Numbered from the stretch's first letter, positions 7,896-17,610 are shown. The stretch: DNA of 64,000 bases from Novosphingobium profundi (GCF_018491765.1 NZ_JABWCU010000005.1:62001-126000), one strand, 5' to 3'. Notes: generated by a model from the sequence alone, not told the origin. Numbers and translations are program-made.

Positions 7896-8945
7896 ATGAG
7901 CCAGGCCGCAAGCGATTATGGATGGGCCGACCGCGCCCTGCACCGCCTCGCGCTGGGGATCCCGGCGTTGACCGAGCTCTCCTTCGATCTCGACCAGAAA
8001 GCCTCCGAAGGCGCGCGCGACCGGCACGTGGTCGAACGGGGACGCCACGTCTTCGTGACCGGGCTTGCCCGTGCGGGCACGACGATCCTGCTCACCGCGA
8101 TCCATGAGACCGGGCAGTTCCGATCGCTCACGTATCGCGACATGCCCTTTCCGCTTGCGCCCAACTTGTGGAAGCGGATCTCGGGGCGTTGGCAGCTCGA
8201 AGGCGTGGCGCGCGAAAGAGCGCATGGTGATCGCATCGCCGCCAGCGTCGACAGTCCCGAGGCGCTTGAGCAGGTGTTCTGGCGTATCCACACCGGTGAG
8301 GATTACATCCGGCGCGAGGCACTCGTTCCCTATACGCCCTCGGCGCGTGCGCTGGGACGCTTCCAGAACTACGTCGGTGCGGTCCTGGCCTCGGGGCAGT
8401 CGGGACAGCGGCGCTATCTTTCCAAGAACAACAACAACATCCTGCGCCTGCCTGCACTGCTGGGCGCCTTCCCCCGAGCGCGCTTCGTACTGCCCTTCCG
8501 CCATCCGCTGGCGCAGGCAGCCTCGTTGCTGCGCCAGCATCGCCACTTCAGCGTGGTGCAGACGCAGACGCCCTTCGTGCGCCGCTACATGGACTGGCTG
8601 GTCCACCACGAATTCGGCCTCGGGCATCGCCCGTTCCGCTTCGGTCCGCAGAGCTGCACGCGGTGGAGCGCGGATGACCCCAATTACTGGCTTGCGCTGT
8701 GGATCGACGTCTACGATGCACTGGTCGGCCTCGAAGGCGAGGGGCTCGTCTTCGTCTGCCACGAGGACCTGTGCCGCGAACCGGGCGTGTGGGACGCGCT
8801 GGTGGCGAAGCTGGAGCTGCCCGAGGGCGGCGAGCGGCCCCCTTTCGTGCTGGCCCCGGGCCGCACCGAGCTCGACGTCGATCCCGCCTTGCTGGCACGC
8901 GCCGAGGAAATCTACGCCGCGCTGCGCGCGCGAACCGAACGCTGA
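7896..8945 (+). CDS. PAPS-dependent sulfotransferase family protein
   Basis: 349 aa. The 5'-phosphosulfate-binding loop is seen as TGLARAGTTIL near residue 53. The 3'-phosphate motif is 'FVLPFRHPLAQAASLL' near 195-210, with Arg and Ser in the expected places. These are the hallmarks of the Sulfotransfer_3 type. The predicted reaction is transfer of sulfate from PAPS to a hydroxyl of a glycan, lipid or small molecule; the acceptor is unknown. It is cytoplasmic, with no signal or membrane segment. The frame extends upstream to 7812, but the ATG at 7896 avoids overlapping the previous gene. It is the last gene of the 5941-8945 cluster. Confidence 0.75.
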   Translation: MSQAASDYGWADRALHRLALGIPALTELSFDLDQKASEGARDRHVVERGRHVFVTGLARAGTTILLTAIHETGQFRSLTYRDMPFPLAPNLWKRISGRWQLEGVARERAHGDRIAASVDSPEALEQVFWRIHTGEDYIRREALVPYTPSARALGRFQNYVGAVLASGQSGQRRYLSKNNNNILRLPALLGAFPRARFVLPFRHPLAQAASLLRQHRHFSVVQTQTPFVRRYMDWLVHHEFGLGHRPFRFGPQSCTRWSADDPNYWLALWIDVYDALVGLEGEGLVFVCHEDLCREPGVWDALVAKLELPEGGERPPFVLAPGRTELDVDPALLARAEEIYAALRARTER

Positions 8946-9030
8946 GGTCCCAGCGAGGGGGGGCGTGCCGATCGCATGGTCGACACGTCCCCTTTGACCT
9001 TCCCGGCGCAGCGCCGTAATCGCGCAGGCC

Positions 9031-10359
9031 ATGACCACCACGCGCTTCGCTCCCTCGCCCACGGGCCTGCTTCACGTCGGCAACATCCGCACGGCCCTGC
9101 ACAACTGGCTGCTCGCCAAGCGTGAGGGCGGTCGCTTCCTGCTGCGCATCGACGATACCGACGAGGCCCGCTCGCGCGAGGACTACGTCGAGGCGATTCG
9201 CGCCGACCTCGCCTGGTTGGGGATCGTGCCCGAGGGGGAGGAGCGCCAGTCCGCCCGCTTCGCGCTCTACGAGGACGCGTTCGAGCGGCTCAAGGCCGAG
9301 GGGCGCGTCTATCCTTGCTGGGAAACCCCTCAGGAACTCGACTTGCGCCGCAAGGTCCTGCTCGGTCGCGGGCTGCCGCCGATCTACGACCGCGCCGCGC
9401 TGGCCCTTTCCGACGACGAGAAGGCCGCGAAGCTGGCGGCAGGGGAGCAGCCGCACTGGCGCTTCAAGCTCGATCACGCCGAGCCGATCGCCTGGGAGGA
9501 CGGGATCCGCGGGCCCCAGACCTTCGAGGCGGCGATGATGTCCGACCCGGTGATCCGCCGCGCCGACGGGTCCTGGCTATATATGTTGCCCTCGGTGATC
9601 GACGATGTCGCGATGGGCGTTACCGACGTGCTGCGCGGGGAGGATCACGTCTCGAACACGGCAACCCAGGTGCAGATGTTTACCGCGCTGGGCGCCCCTG
9701 TCCCGCGTTTCGCGCACGAGGCGCTGCTGGTGGGCAGCGAGGGCAAGCTTTCCAAGCGGCTCGGCTCGTTGGGCGTCGCGCAGATGCGCGAGATGGGGAT
9801 CGAGCCCGAGGCGCTGATCGCGCTTCTCGGGCGCTTGGGAACTTCGGATCCGGTCGACCCGGCACTGCGGCTGGCCGAGCTGGCCGCGGCCTTCGACCTT
9901 TCGCGCTTCGGGCGGGCCCCGGCGCGTTTCGACGAGCAGGAACTGGCGCGGGTAAACGCGGCGATCGTCCATGCCTTGCCGTATGAAGCGGTGGCGCCGC
10001 GCCTGCCCGACGACATGGATGCGCGGGCCTGGGAGGCGGTACGTCCCAATCTCGCGCATGTCCACGAGGCGGGTGACTGGTGGCGCGTCGTCACCGGGCC
10101 GATCTCGCGGGTCGAGGCGAGCCCGGAGGACCGCGCCTATCTCGAGGCGGCGGCCGAGGCGCTCGAGGCGATCGCGTGGGACGAGGGCGTGTGGAAGGCG
10201 CTGACGGGCGCGCTCAAGGAGGCGAGCGGGCGCAAGGGCAAGGCGCTGTTCCTGCCGTTGCGGCTGGCGCTCACCGGTATGGAGCATGGCCCCGACATGG
10301 GCGCGCTGCTGCCGTTGATCGGACGCGAGGCGGCGATCGCGCGGCTCCGCCAAATTTGA
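9031..10359 (+). CDS. gltX: Glutamyl-tRNA synthetase
   Basis: 442 aa class I aminoacyl-tRNA synthetase that charges tRNA-Glu, and in alphaproteobacteria often tRNA-Gln as a precursor for amidation. The HIGH-type motif is PSPTGLLHVGN (9-19) and the KMSKS-type motif is GKLSKRLGS near residue 238. The substrate-binding segments LRIDDTDEARS and 'VLRGEDHVSNTATQ' are present. It is slightly shorter than the usual 465-490 aa. Alphaproteobacteria commonly carry two gltX genes and this could be either. It stands 85 nt after the sulfotransferase gene and ends at a shared terminator with a convergent gene. Confidence 0.92.
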   Translation: MTTTRFAPSPTGLLHVGNIRTALHNWLLAKREGGRFLLRIDDTDEARSREDYVEAIRADLAWLGIVPEGEERQSARFALYEDAFERLKAEGRVYPCWETPQELDLRRKVLLGRGLPPIYDRAALALSDDEKAAKLAAGEQPHWRFKLDHAEPIAWEDGIRGPQTFEAAMMSDPVIRRADGSWLYMLPSVIDDVAMGVTDVLRGEDHVSNTATQVQMFTALGAPVPRFAHEALLVGSEGKLSKRLGSLGVAQMREMGIEPEALIALLGRLGTSDPVDPALRLAELAAAFDLSRFGRAPARFDEQELARVNAAIVHALPYEAVAPRLPDDMDARAWEAVRPNLAHVHEAGDWWRVVTGPISRVEASPEDRAYLEAAAEALEAIAWDEGVWKALTGALKEASGRKGKALFLPLRLALTGMEHGPDMGALLPLIGREAAIARLRQI

Positions 10360-10457
10360 TCGGCCTCAAGGAAGTGCCTGAAACCTTGTCCTAAAGACGA
10401 TCGGGTCAGGGCGTTCGCTCCCGGCCGGCCCAGGGCTCTCGATGGCCGGCCAGACAG

Positions 10458-10502
10458 CGGCCTTGCAGGTTACGCCGGGGGGCATGACCTGCAAGGCCGT
10501 TT
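10458..10502. terminator. Bidirectional terminator between gltX and the hydroxybutyrate dehydrogenase gene
   Basis: Perfect 13-bp stem CGGCCTTGCAGGT (10458-10470) with its complement at 10487-10499, loop of 16 nt, then TTT and a later TTTT on the plus strand. It serves the convergent genes on both sides. Confidence 0.75.
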
Positions 10503-10515
10503 CGCGTTTTCGGGC

Positions 10516-11298
10516 TTATTCCATGAACCAGCCGTGGCTGGCGACGAGCGACTGGCCGGTCAGCGCGTTGGTCTCGAAGGCGGCGAAGAACAGCGCCACT
10601 TCGGCGATGTCCTCGACGGTGGTGAACTCGGTGTCGACGGTCTGGCCGAGCATGACCTTGGCGACCACTTCCTCCTCGGAAATGCCCAGTTCCTTGGCCT
10701 GCTCGGGGATCTGCTTGTCGACCAACGGGGTCTTCACGAAGCCGGGGCAGATCACGTTGGTGCGCACGCCCTTCTTGCCGCCTTCCTTGGCGATCACGCG
10801 CGACAGGCCGAGAAGGCCGTGCTTGGCGGTGACGTAGGCGCTCTTGAGCGGGCTCGCCTCCTTGGAATGGACCGAGCCCATGAAGATGATCGAGCCCGAG
10901 CCCTTTTTGTACATGTGCGGGATCACCGCCTTGGACGTGAGGAAGGCGCCGTCGAGATGGATCGCGAGCATCTTCTTCCAGTCGTCGAACTTGAACTGCT
11001 CGATCGGGTTGACGATCTGGATGCCCGCGTTCGAGACGAGCACGTCGACGCCGCCCCAGGCCTCGACCACTTTCGCGACGCCGGCTTCGACCTGCTCCTC
11101 GCTGGTCACGTCCATGGCGACGGCCATGGCCTCGGTCCCGTACGTCTCGTGAATGGAGTCGGCGGCCTTCTGCGCGGCCTCGAGGTTGAGGTCGGCGATC
11201 GCCACCTTGCCTCCCTCGGAGGCGTAGCGGCGCGCGATGGCGTGGCCGATGCCGCTGGCCGCGCCGGTGACGATGCAGACTTTGTCCTTCAGTTTCAT
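10516..11298 (-). CDS. bdhA: D-3-hydroxybutyrate dehydrogenase (short-chain dehydrogenase)
   Basis: 260 aa SDR enzyme, predicted to interconvert 3-hydroxybutyrate and acetoacetate with NAD. Seen: the nucleotide-binding TGAASGIG (11-18), NAG (90-92), and the catalytic Ser142, Tyr155 and Lys159 (SAYVTAKHG). NAGIQ, '[15 protein letters not shown]' and the C-terminal LVASHGWF are typical of 3-hydroxybutyrate dehydrogenases, but other SDR substrates cannot be excluded. It lies directly downstream of a patatin-like phospholipase gene on the same strand (57 nt gap). That pairing suggests a role in lipid or polyhydroxybutyrate turnover. Confidence 0.82.
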   Translation of the reverse strand: MKLKDKVCIVTGAASGIGHAIARRYASEGGKVAIADLNLEAAQKAADSIHETYGTEAMAVAMDVTSEEQVEAGVAKVVEAWGGVDVLVSNAGIQIVNPIEQFKFDDWKKMLAIHLDGAFLTSKAVIPHMYKKGSGSIIFMGSVHSKEASPLKSAYVTAKHGLLGLSRVIAKEGGKKGVRTNVICPGFVKTPLVDKQIPEQAKELGISEEEVVAKVMLGQTVDTEFTTVEDIAEVALFFAAFETNALTGQSLVASHGWFME

Positions 11299-11354
11299 GC
11301 TCGTACTCTCTCCGTATTATCTCTCGTTGGCGGCTGTCCCGATCAGGTCCGCGC

Positions 11355-12527
11355 TCAATCCACCGGGCGATCGCAGGCGAGGTCGAACGTTGCGATCTCG
11401 TCGGCTTCGAGCTTGCGGTTGACCCAGTCGGGATGCTCGAGCGAGTAGATGGCATCGGCCTTGCCGGCCTGCCAGTGCTCCTCGACCGTCATTCGCGAAA
11501 ACTCGTAGTCCTTCGAATTGGTTTCGTAGCCGCGCGGCCGGTTGATCAGGTGCATCACCGCGACCGGCCCTTCGGGGCGGCACGAGAGCAGGCGGGCGAG
11601 ATCGGGGTCCTCGCGCAGTTCGGCGGGGAGGCGCCCGGCAAGACGGTGCGCGGCCGCGCGCAGCGCCTGGAGCCGGCGGGACATGTCGGTGCCCTGCCGG
11701 GTGCGGCTGGAAAAGCGGATGTCCTTCTCGCGCTGCGCGACGTCGGCCATCGTGCGGGGCAGGTCGCCGCGCGCGGAGAAGAGGTCGATCTGGAACACCT
11801 CCATCGCGCAGGGAGGGCGGTTGTCGAGGACGTATTGCAGCGGGGTATTCGAGACGAGGCCGCCGTCCCAGTACCACTCGCCATCGATCTCGACGGGCGG
11901 AAAACCGGGTGGGAGTGCACCGCTCGCCATGATGTGCTCGGGGCCGATCAGCCGCTCGAAATTGTCGAAATAGGCAAAGTTGCCCGTGCGCACGTTGACC
12001 GCGCCGACGCTGAGGCGGGTCTTGCCCGCGTTGATCCGGTCGAAATCGACGAGTTCGAGCAAGGTCGCGCGCAAGGGCGCGGTGTCGTAGTAGGAAAGCG
12101 CGCCGAATTCGGCGGGCCATTCGGGCAGGGGCACCGGAAAGCGCGGATGGAAGAAGCCGGGAATGCCCACCGTCGTCGCGAACAACGCGGCGGTCTCGTT
12201 GAAGGCACGCCGCGCGAAGCCGATCGGCTCATCCAGCCGGTAGAGCATCTCGGAGGAGACGCGCTGCCAGAAGGTGCGCAGGGCCTCGACCCGCTTGCCG
12301 ACGGGGTTGCCCGCGATCAGCGCGGCGTTGATCGCGCCGATCGAGATGCCCGAAATCCAGTCGGGGCGCATGTCCTCGCAGGCGAGCGCCTCGTAGACCC
12401 CGGCCTGGTAGGCGCCCAAGGCCCCGCCGCCCTGGAGGACGAGCGCGGTGTAGGTGCCGGTCTCCCGGCCGGAGCGGCTGGCCGAGGCGGGCCACTCGGC
12501 GCCAAGGCGCGTGTCGTGGTAGTTCAT
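11355..12527 (-). CDS. Patatin-like phospholipase with C-terminal DUF3734-type region
   Basis: 390 aa. The serine-Asp dyad hydrolase is shown by the oxyanion loop GGGALGAYQ (33-41), the nucleophile elbow GISIG (Ser62) and the catalytic aspartate DGG (Asp221). The C-terminal 100 residues, including 'YETNSKDYEFSRMTVEEHW', match the DUF3734 tail common in alphaproteobacterial patatins. It would release fatty acids from phospholipid or a related ester; no signal peptide was seen. The ATG at 12527 has a GGGGAG ribosome-binding site; a longer start at 12599 reads Cys/Pro-rich non-coding sequence. It probably forms an operon with bdhA. Confidence 0.85.
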   Translation of the reverse strand: MNYHDTRLGAEWPASASRSGRETGTYTALVLQGGGALGAYQAGVYEALACEDMRPDWISGISIGAINAALIAGNPVGKRVEALRTFWQRVSSEMLYRLDEPIGFARRAFNETAALFATTVGIPGFFHPRFPVPLPEWPAEFGALSYYDTAPLRATLLELVDFDRINAGKTRLSVGAVNVRTGNFAYFDNFERLIGPEHIMASGALPPGFPPVEIDGEWYWDGGLVSNTPLQYVLDNRPPCAMEVFQIDLFSARGDLPRTMADVAQREKDIRFSSRTRQGTDMSRRLQALRAAAHRLAGRLPAELREDPDLARLLSCRPEGPVAVMHLINRPRGYETNSKDYEFSRMTVEEHWQAGKADAIYSLEHPDWVNRKLEADEIATFDLACDRPVD

Positions 12528-12639
12528 GACGACTCCCCATGCGGTGCGGACCCGTGATGGTGCATTGCAGCATATGGGGGCAGCGGGCGGCGGTTGCAAC
12601 CGCCCGCTGTAGGTCGCCGTATCGCGCGGACGCGCCCGA

Positions 12640-15390
12640 TCAGGCCTCGACGGTGTCCGCCACCGCTTCGCTGGTCGCCTCGAGCAAGCGCCGCTCGAGC
12701 GCCTTCAGGCGATTGGCCGAAGTGATCTTCTCGCCCAGCAGGTCGGTCACGTAGAAGGTGTCGGCCGCGCGCTCGCCATACGTCGCGATATGCGCCGAGT
12801 AGACCATCAGCTTGGCCTCGAACAGCGCATGGGCGAGGCGGTTGAGGAGGGCCGGGCGGTCGCGCGCCATCACCTCGACCACGGTGAAGCGGTTCGAGGC
12901 GCCGTTGTCGAAGACCACCCGCGGGCGCACGTCGAAAGCGTCGGCGCGCGGGCGCACCTCGGGCTTGGCGACGAGCTGGGGCAGGATCTTGATACGGTTG
13001 GCAAGCGCGCTGTCGATCGAGCTGCGCAGCCGCTCGAGCTGCATGTCCTCGCTGAACGGCCGGCCGAGCGGGTCCTGCACCAGGAAGTTGTCGACCGCAC
13101 GGCCCGTGCGCGTGGTGTGGATGCGCGCGTCGATGATGTTGCCGCCGGCCAGGTGGATGCCGCCCGCGATGCGGTAGAACAGGCCCGGGTGGTCGGAGGC
13201 GATCACCGTCACCAGCGTGGCGCCGCGCGCGGGGTAGTATTCGGTCTGGATCGAGAGCGGCTCGTCGTCGGCCGCCATGAGCTGGGCGAGGTTCTTGGCG
13301 ATGACGTCCTCGGGCTCGGCGATCCAGTAGGCGTCGATGAACTTGCCGCCGACCTTCTCGACCAGCGTCGCATTCTCGGGGGCGAGCGCGCGCACCGCCT
13401 CCTTCTTCGCCTCGACACGCTGCTCGCGCCCGAACTGCGCATGGCCCAGGCGCAGGCGTTCCTCGCAGGCGCCGTAGAGCGTGGCGATCAGCTGGCGCTT
13501 CCACGAGTTCCAGGTGCCCGGCCCCACCGCGCGGATGTCGACGATGGTGAGCAGGGTCAGCTGGCGCAGGCGATCGAGCGATTCCATCTTCTCGACGAAA
13601 TCGAAGATCGTCTTGGCGTCGGACAAGTCGCGCCGGAAGGCGGTGGCCGCCAGTACCAGGTGCCAGCGCACCAGCCACGAGACGAGTTCGGTCTCCTCCT
13701 CGTCGAAGCCGAAGCGCGGGCACAGCTTGAGCGCGATCTCGGCGCCCAGGATCGAGTGGTCGCCGCCGCGTCCCTTGGCGATGTCGTGGAGCAGCACCGA
13801 GGCGTAGAGCGCCCGGCGCGAGCGGACCTTGTGGATGATCTCGTGCGCGAGCGGGTGGTCGTCCTTGAGCTCGCCGCGCTCGATCCGCGCGAGCAGGCCG
13901 ATCGCGCGGATGGTGTGTTCGTCGACCGTGTAGTGGTGGTACATGTCGAACTGCATCTGCGCGTTGACGCGTCCGAACTCGGTGACGAAGCGGCCGAACA
14001 CGCCGGCCTCGTTGAACCAGCGCAGCATCTTCTCGGGATCGTTGCGGCTGGTCAGCAGTTCCAGGAACAGGGCGTTGGCGCGCTTGTCCTCGCGCACGTC
14101 CTCCTTGATCAGCGCGGCGTCGTGCTGGATCTGGCGCATCGTCTCGGGGTGCACCTCGAGCCCCTCGCGGTCGGCGACCACGAAGATCTCGATCATGCGT
14201 ACCGGGTCCTGCGCGAACCAGTCCTCGGACGGGGCCATGATGCGCCCGCCGAAGACCTTGTAGCCCTTGACGATGCGTTCCTTGGCCTTGAACCCGGCGA
14301 GAAGCCCTCGCGGCTGCTTCTTGGCGAACTGCTCGTCAAGCTGGGCGAGGAAGACGCCGGTCAGGCTGCCCACGGTCTTCGCCTGGAGGAAGAACATGTG
14401 CATGAAGCGTTCGACCGCGCTCTTTCCGGGGCGGTCGGTGTAGTTCATCCGTGCCGCGACCTCGCGCTGGAGGTCGAAGGTCAGGCGGTCCTCGGCGCGC
14501 CTGGCGATCGTGTGGAGGTGGCAGCGCACCGCCCAGAAGAAGTTCTCGGCGCGGCGGAAGGCGAGGAATTCCTTGCGGGTGAGCAGGCCCGCTTCGACCA
14601 GCTCGCCCGGGTCGCGCACCTTGTGGATGTACTTGCCGATCCAGTAGAGTGTGTGGAGGTCGCGCAGGCCCCCCTTGCCCTCCTTGATATTGGGCTCGAC
14701 GACGTAGCGGCTGTCGCCCATGCGCTTGTGGCGCTCGTCGCGTTCGGCCAGCTTCTCGACCACGAACTGGCGCTCGGTGCCTTCGACCACGTCCTTCCAG
14801 AAGCGCGCCTGGGCTTCCTCGTAAAGGTCCTGGTCACCCCAGACGTAGCGCCCCTCGAGCATCGCGGTGCGGATGGTGAGGTCGGACTTGGACATGCGCA
14901 CCATATCGTCGAGCGAGCGGCTCGAATGACCGACCTTGAGCGCCAGGTCCCACATGAAATAGAGCATCGCCTCGATCACCTGCTCGCACCAGGCGGTGTG
15001 TTTGATCGGGGTGAGGAAGGCGATGTCGACGTCCGAATGCGGCGCCATCTCGCCGCGCCCGTAGCCGCCCACCGCCATGAAGCACAGCCGCTCGCCCTTC
15101 GAGCGGTTGACCGCGGGGTAGACGTGCTTGACGACGTGGTCGTGGATCACGCGCAGCAGCTGGTCGGTCAGGAAGGCCTGCGCCTCGGCGATCTCGTGCC
15201 CGGCCGAGGGCTTGTCGGTCAGCCGTCGCTCGATCTCCGCACGTCCGTCGGAAAGGGCCGTGCGCATCGTCTCGACCACGAAGGGGCGCGCCTTGGCCGC
15301 GCCGTAGGCGGCAACGAGCTTGTCGATTGTCTGCACCAGTTCGCGTCGATCGATGACGGAGCGCGGGGAGGGAATTCGAATGACACTCAT
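12640..15390 (-). CDS. glnD: PII uridylyltransferase / uridylyl-removing enzyme
   Basis: 916 aa, the usual length for GlnD, the glutamine sensor that uridylylates and de-uridylylates PII. The nucleotidyltransferase motif GGYGRGEMAPHSDVDIAF is at 108-125. The HD domain motif VLLHDIAKGRGGDHS lies near 535, and two ACT domains occupy the last 200 residues ('LVTVIASDHPGLFYRIAGG' and 'TVVEVMARDRPALLNRLAH'). It acts in the cytoplasm and controls nitrogen assimilation together with rpoN-dependent promoters; rpoN is also in this window. It is divergent from lgt across 227 bp. A long open frame opposite it is a GC-rich artefact. Confidence 0.95.
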   Translation of the reverse strand: MSVIRIPSPRSVIDRRELVQTIDKLVAAYGAAKARPFVVETMRTALSDGRAEIERRLTDKPSAGHEIAEAQAFLTDQLLRVIHDHVVKHVYPAVNRSKGERLCFMAVGGYGRGEMAPHSDVDIAFLTPIKHTAWCEQVIEAMLYFMWDLALKVGHSSRSLDDMVRMSKSDLTIRTAMLEGRYVWGDQDLYEEAQARFWKDVVEGTERQFVVEKLAERDERHKRMGDSRYVVEPNIKEGKGGLRDLHTLYWIGKYIHKVRDPGELVEAGLLTRKEFLAFRRAENFFWAVRCHLHTIARRAEDRLTFDLQREVAARMNYTDRPGKSAVERFMHMFFLQAKTVGSLTGVFLAQLDEQFAKKQPRGLLAGFKAKERIVKGYKVFGGRIMAPSEDWFAQDPVRMIEIFVVADREGLEVHPETMRQIQHDAALIKEDVREDKRANALFLELLTSRNDPEKMLRWFNEAGVFGRFVTEFGRVNAQMQFDMYHHYTVDEHTIRAIGLLARIERGELKDDHPLAHEIIHKVRSRRALYASVLLHDIAKGRGGDHSILGAEIALKLCPRFGFDEEETELVSWLVRWHLVLAATAFRRDLSDAKTIFDFVEKMESLDRLRQLTLLTIVDIRAVGPGTWNSWKRQLIATLYGACEERLRLGHAQFGREQRVEAKKEAVRALAPENATLVEKVGGKFIDAYWIAEPEDVIAKNLAQLMAADDEPLSIQTEYYPARGATLVTVIASDHPGLFYRIAGGIHLAGGNIIDARIHTTRTGRAVDNFLVQDPLGRPFSEDMQLERLRSSIDSALANRIKILPQLVAKPEVRPRADAFDVRPRVVFDNGASNRFTVVEVMARDRPALLNRLAHALFEAKLMVYSAHIATYGERAADTFYVTDLLGEKITSANRLKALERRLLEATSEAVADTVEA

Positions 15391-15617
15391 GACTTGCAGC
15401 TTCTAGACGGCGCAAACGACAAGAGGAAGTCGGCACGAGGCATCCCTTGCGCCGAACTCCCTCCCGGTGTGCTGCGATTTTTGCAGGATTGGTTTGAAAT
15501 CGCGACTACCATCAAAGGGGCGGCTATGCCAGAAGGCTCGCAAATCGCCCGCCCATCGGACTTTCCGGTGGCCGTGGCGGCACGTCGTTTGAACGAATCG
15601 AAAAGGGTCCAAGGCAC

Positions 15618-16523
15618 TTGTCGCTGACCACTCTGGCCGCTGCGGCCGCCGCGCAGGCACACGAACCGATCTATTGGGTCAATCTCGGGCTCAAGAACTA
15701 CCTCTTCAAGATCGGCAGTTTCGAGCTGCGCTGGTACTCGCTGGCCTACCTCGCAGGAATCCTGCTGGGCTACTGGCACATCACCCGCATGATCCGCGAG
15801 CCCGGCGCGCCGCTCGCGCAGCGCCATGCCGACGACCTGTTCTTCTACTGCACGCTCGGCATCATCCTGGGTGGACGCCTGGGTTACGCGACGTTCTACA
15901 CCGGCGGCGATACGGGCCTTCCCAGCCTCTGGCTGCACCCGGCCGAACTGGTCAAGCTGTGGCACGGGGGGATGAGCTTCCACGGCGGGCTGATCGGTGT
16001 CACGCTGGCGATGGCCTGGGTGTCCTGGCGCAACCAGCTGAGCCTTATCCGCGTGGCCGACTACGTCGCGGTCTGCGTGCCCTTCGGCATGCTGTTCGGA
16101 CGCCTTGCCAATTTCGTCAACGGCGAGCTCTGGGGACGCGTGGTGACCGGCTACGTGCCCTGGGCGATGGTCTTTCCCGACGCGCCCGACCAGCTCCCGC
16201 GCCATCCCAGCCAGCTTTACGAAGCGGGCCTCGAAGGCCTGATGATGATCGCGATCATGCTGCCGTTGTTCTGGAAGACGCGCGCGCGCTTCCGCCCGGG
16301 CATGCTCGTGGGCGTCTTCGTCACCGGCATCGCCTGCGCCCGCTTCATCGTCGAATTCTTCCGCGAACCCGACGCGCAGCTCGCCGACTTCGCCCGCCAG
16401 ACCGGCCTCTCGATGGGCCAGTGGCTGACGATCCCGCTGATCCTGCTGGGCCTTGCGCTTGTCGCCCGGGCGCTGGCCCGCCCCTCGCTGGCAAGCGTGC
16501 GCGTGCCGGACGCCGAGGTCTGA
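15618..16523 (+). CDS. lgt: Prolipoprotein diacylglyceryl transferase
   Basis: 301 aa inner-membrane enzyme that adds diacylglycerol from phosphatidylglycerol to the lipobox cysteine of prolipoproteins. About seven membrane segments are visible. Signature regions present: 'LRWYSLAYLAGILLGY', 'GGRLGYATFY', the catalytic-histidine loop WHGGMSFHGGLIG, and the Lgt motif GRLANFVNGELWGR. The start is probably the TTG at 15618, with only a weak AAGG upstream; no in-frame ATG exists before residue 50. The window's several lipoproteins are its substrates. The next gene begins 22 nt later. Confidence 0.93.
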   Translation: MSLTTLAAAAAAQAHEPIYWVNLGLKNYLFKIGSFELRWYSLAYLAGILLGYWHITRMIREPGAPLAQRHADDLFFYCTLGIILGGRLGYATFYTGGDTGLPSLWLHPAELVKLWHGGMSFHGGLIGVTLAMAWVSWRNQLSLIRVADYVAVCVPFGMLFGRLANFVNGELWGRVVTGYVPWAMVFPDAPDQLPRHPSQLYEAGLEGLMMIAIMLPLFWKTRARFRPGMLVGVFVTGIACARFIVEFFREPDAQLADFARQTGLSMGQWLTIPLILLGLALVARALARPSLASVRVPDAEV

Positions 16524-16545
16524 TGCGCCGCGAAGGGGGCAGGTC

Positions 16546-17610
16546 ATGACCGGTGCGCAAGGACAGGATCGCGAGAGCCTGACCACGATGTTCCAGCGCC
16601 TGATCGCCAATTACGGCCCGATCACGCTGCAGCACTACATGGGCGAGGCCAATGCGCGCTACTACGCGGGCAAGGACCCGCTCGGCAGCGGGGGCGACTT
16701 CATCACCGCGCCCGAGATCAGCCAGATGTTCGGCGAGCTGATCGGCCTGTGGCTGGCCGACATCTGGATCCGCGCCGGGCGCGACGAGGCGGTGCACTAC
16801 GTAGAGCTGGGCCCCGGCCGCGGCACGCTGGCCAAAGACGCGCTGCGCGCGATGAAGCGCTACGGGCTCGAGCCGCAGGTTCATTTCGTCGAGAGCTCGA
16901 CCACGCTCAAGGACATCCAGATCGCGGCGGTGCCGGGCGCGCGGCTCCACGCCGACCTTTCGACCCTGCCGATGGACGGGCCGCTGCTGGTGGTGGGCAA
17001 CGAGTTCCTCGACGCCCTGCCGGTACGTCAGCTCGTGCGCATTGCGGACGGCTGGCGCGAGCGCATGGTCGATGTCCAGGACGGCCGCTTCCGGCCGGTG
17101 GCGGGCACCAAGCCGATGGACGCAGCGATCCCGCCCGCGCTCAAGGACAGCCCGGAAGGCACCCTGATCGAGACCTGCCCCGGCGCGGCTGCGGTGGTCT
17201 ACGAGCTCGCCGGTCGCCTCGTGCACCAGGGCGGCGCGGCGCTCCTGATCGACTACGGCCACGACGCGCCGCGCACCGGCTCCACGCTCCAGGCGCTGAA
17301 GGCGCACCAGCGGGTCGATCCCTTCACCATGCCCGGCGAGGCGGACCTCACCTGCCACGTCGATTTCGCCGCGCTCGCCAATGTCGCGCTGTCGCACGAT
17401 TGCCGGCACCTGGGCACCGTCACGCAGGGGCGCTTCCTGCGCGATCTGGGCATCGAGGCGCGCGCGCAGGCGCTCGCCAAGGTTGCGCCGCAGCACGAAG
17501 CGGCTTTACACCTGGCCAAGGATCGCCTGATCGAGGAGGGGCAGATGGGGGCATTGTTCAAGGTCATGGGTCTGGCGTCGCCGGATTGGCCCGATGGCGC
17601 GAGCTTCTGA
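16546..17610 (+). CDS. SAM-dependent methyltransferase, NDUFAF7/MidA family
   Basis: 354 aa. The class I methyltransferase motif is VELGPGRGTLAKD (near 86-98), and 'VVGNEFLDALPVRQ' and 'LIDYGHD' are signatures of the COG1565 (MidA, NDUFAF7) family. In mitochondria NDUFAF7 dimethylates an arginine of complex I subunit NDUFS2; bacterial members probably do likewise, but this is by homology. The ATG at 16546 has a GAAGGGGG-type ribosome-binding site; earlier codons overlap lgt. It overlaps the next gene by 17 nt. Confidence 0.85.
   Translation: MTGAQGQDRESLTTMFQRLIANYGPITLQHYMGEANARYYAGKDPLGSGGDFITAPEISQMFGELIGLWLADIWIRAGRDEAVHYVELGPGRGTLAKDALRAMKRYGLEPQVHFVESSTTLKDIQIAAVPGARLHADLSTLPMDGPLLVVGNEFLDALPVRQLVRIADGWRERMVDVQDGRFRPVAGTKPMDAAIPPALKDSPEGTLIETCPGAAAVVYELAGRLVHQGGAALLIDYGHDAPRTGSTLQALKAHQRVDPFTMPGEADLTCHVDFAALANVALSHDCRHLGTVTQGRFLRDLGIEARAQALAKVAPQHEAALHLAKDRLIEEGQMGALFKVMGLASPDWPDGASF

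Noticed and set aside
12790..15627. Very long open frame opposite glnD (and similar ones opposite gyrB, guaA and the 20-23 kb genes)
   Set aside because: They are antisense shadows caused by high GC at third positions; their products have no recognisable domains while the opposite strands encode clear families.
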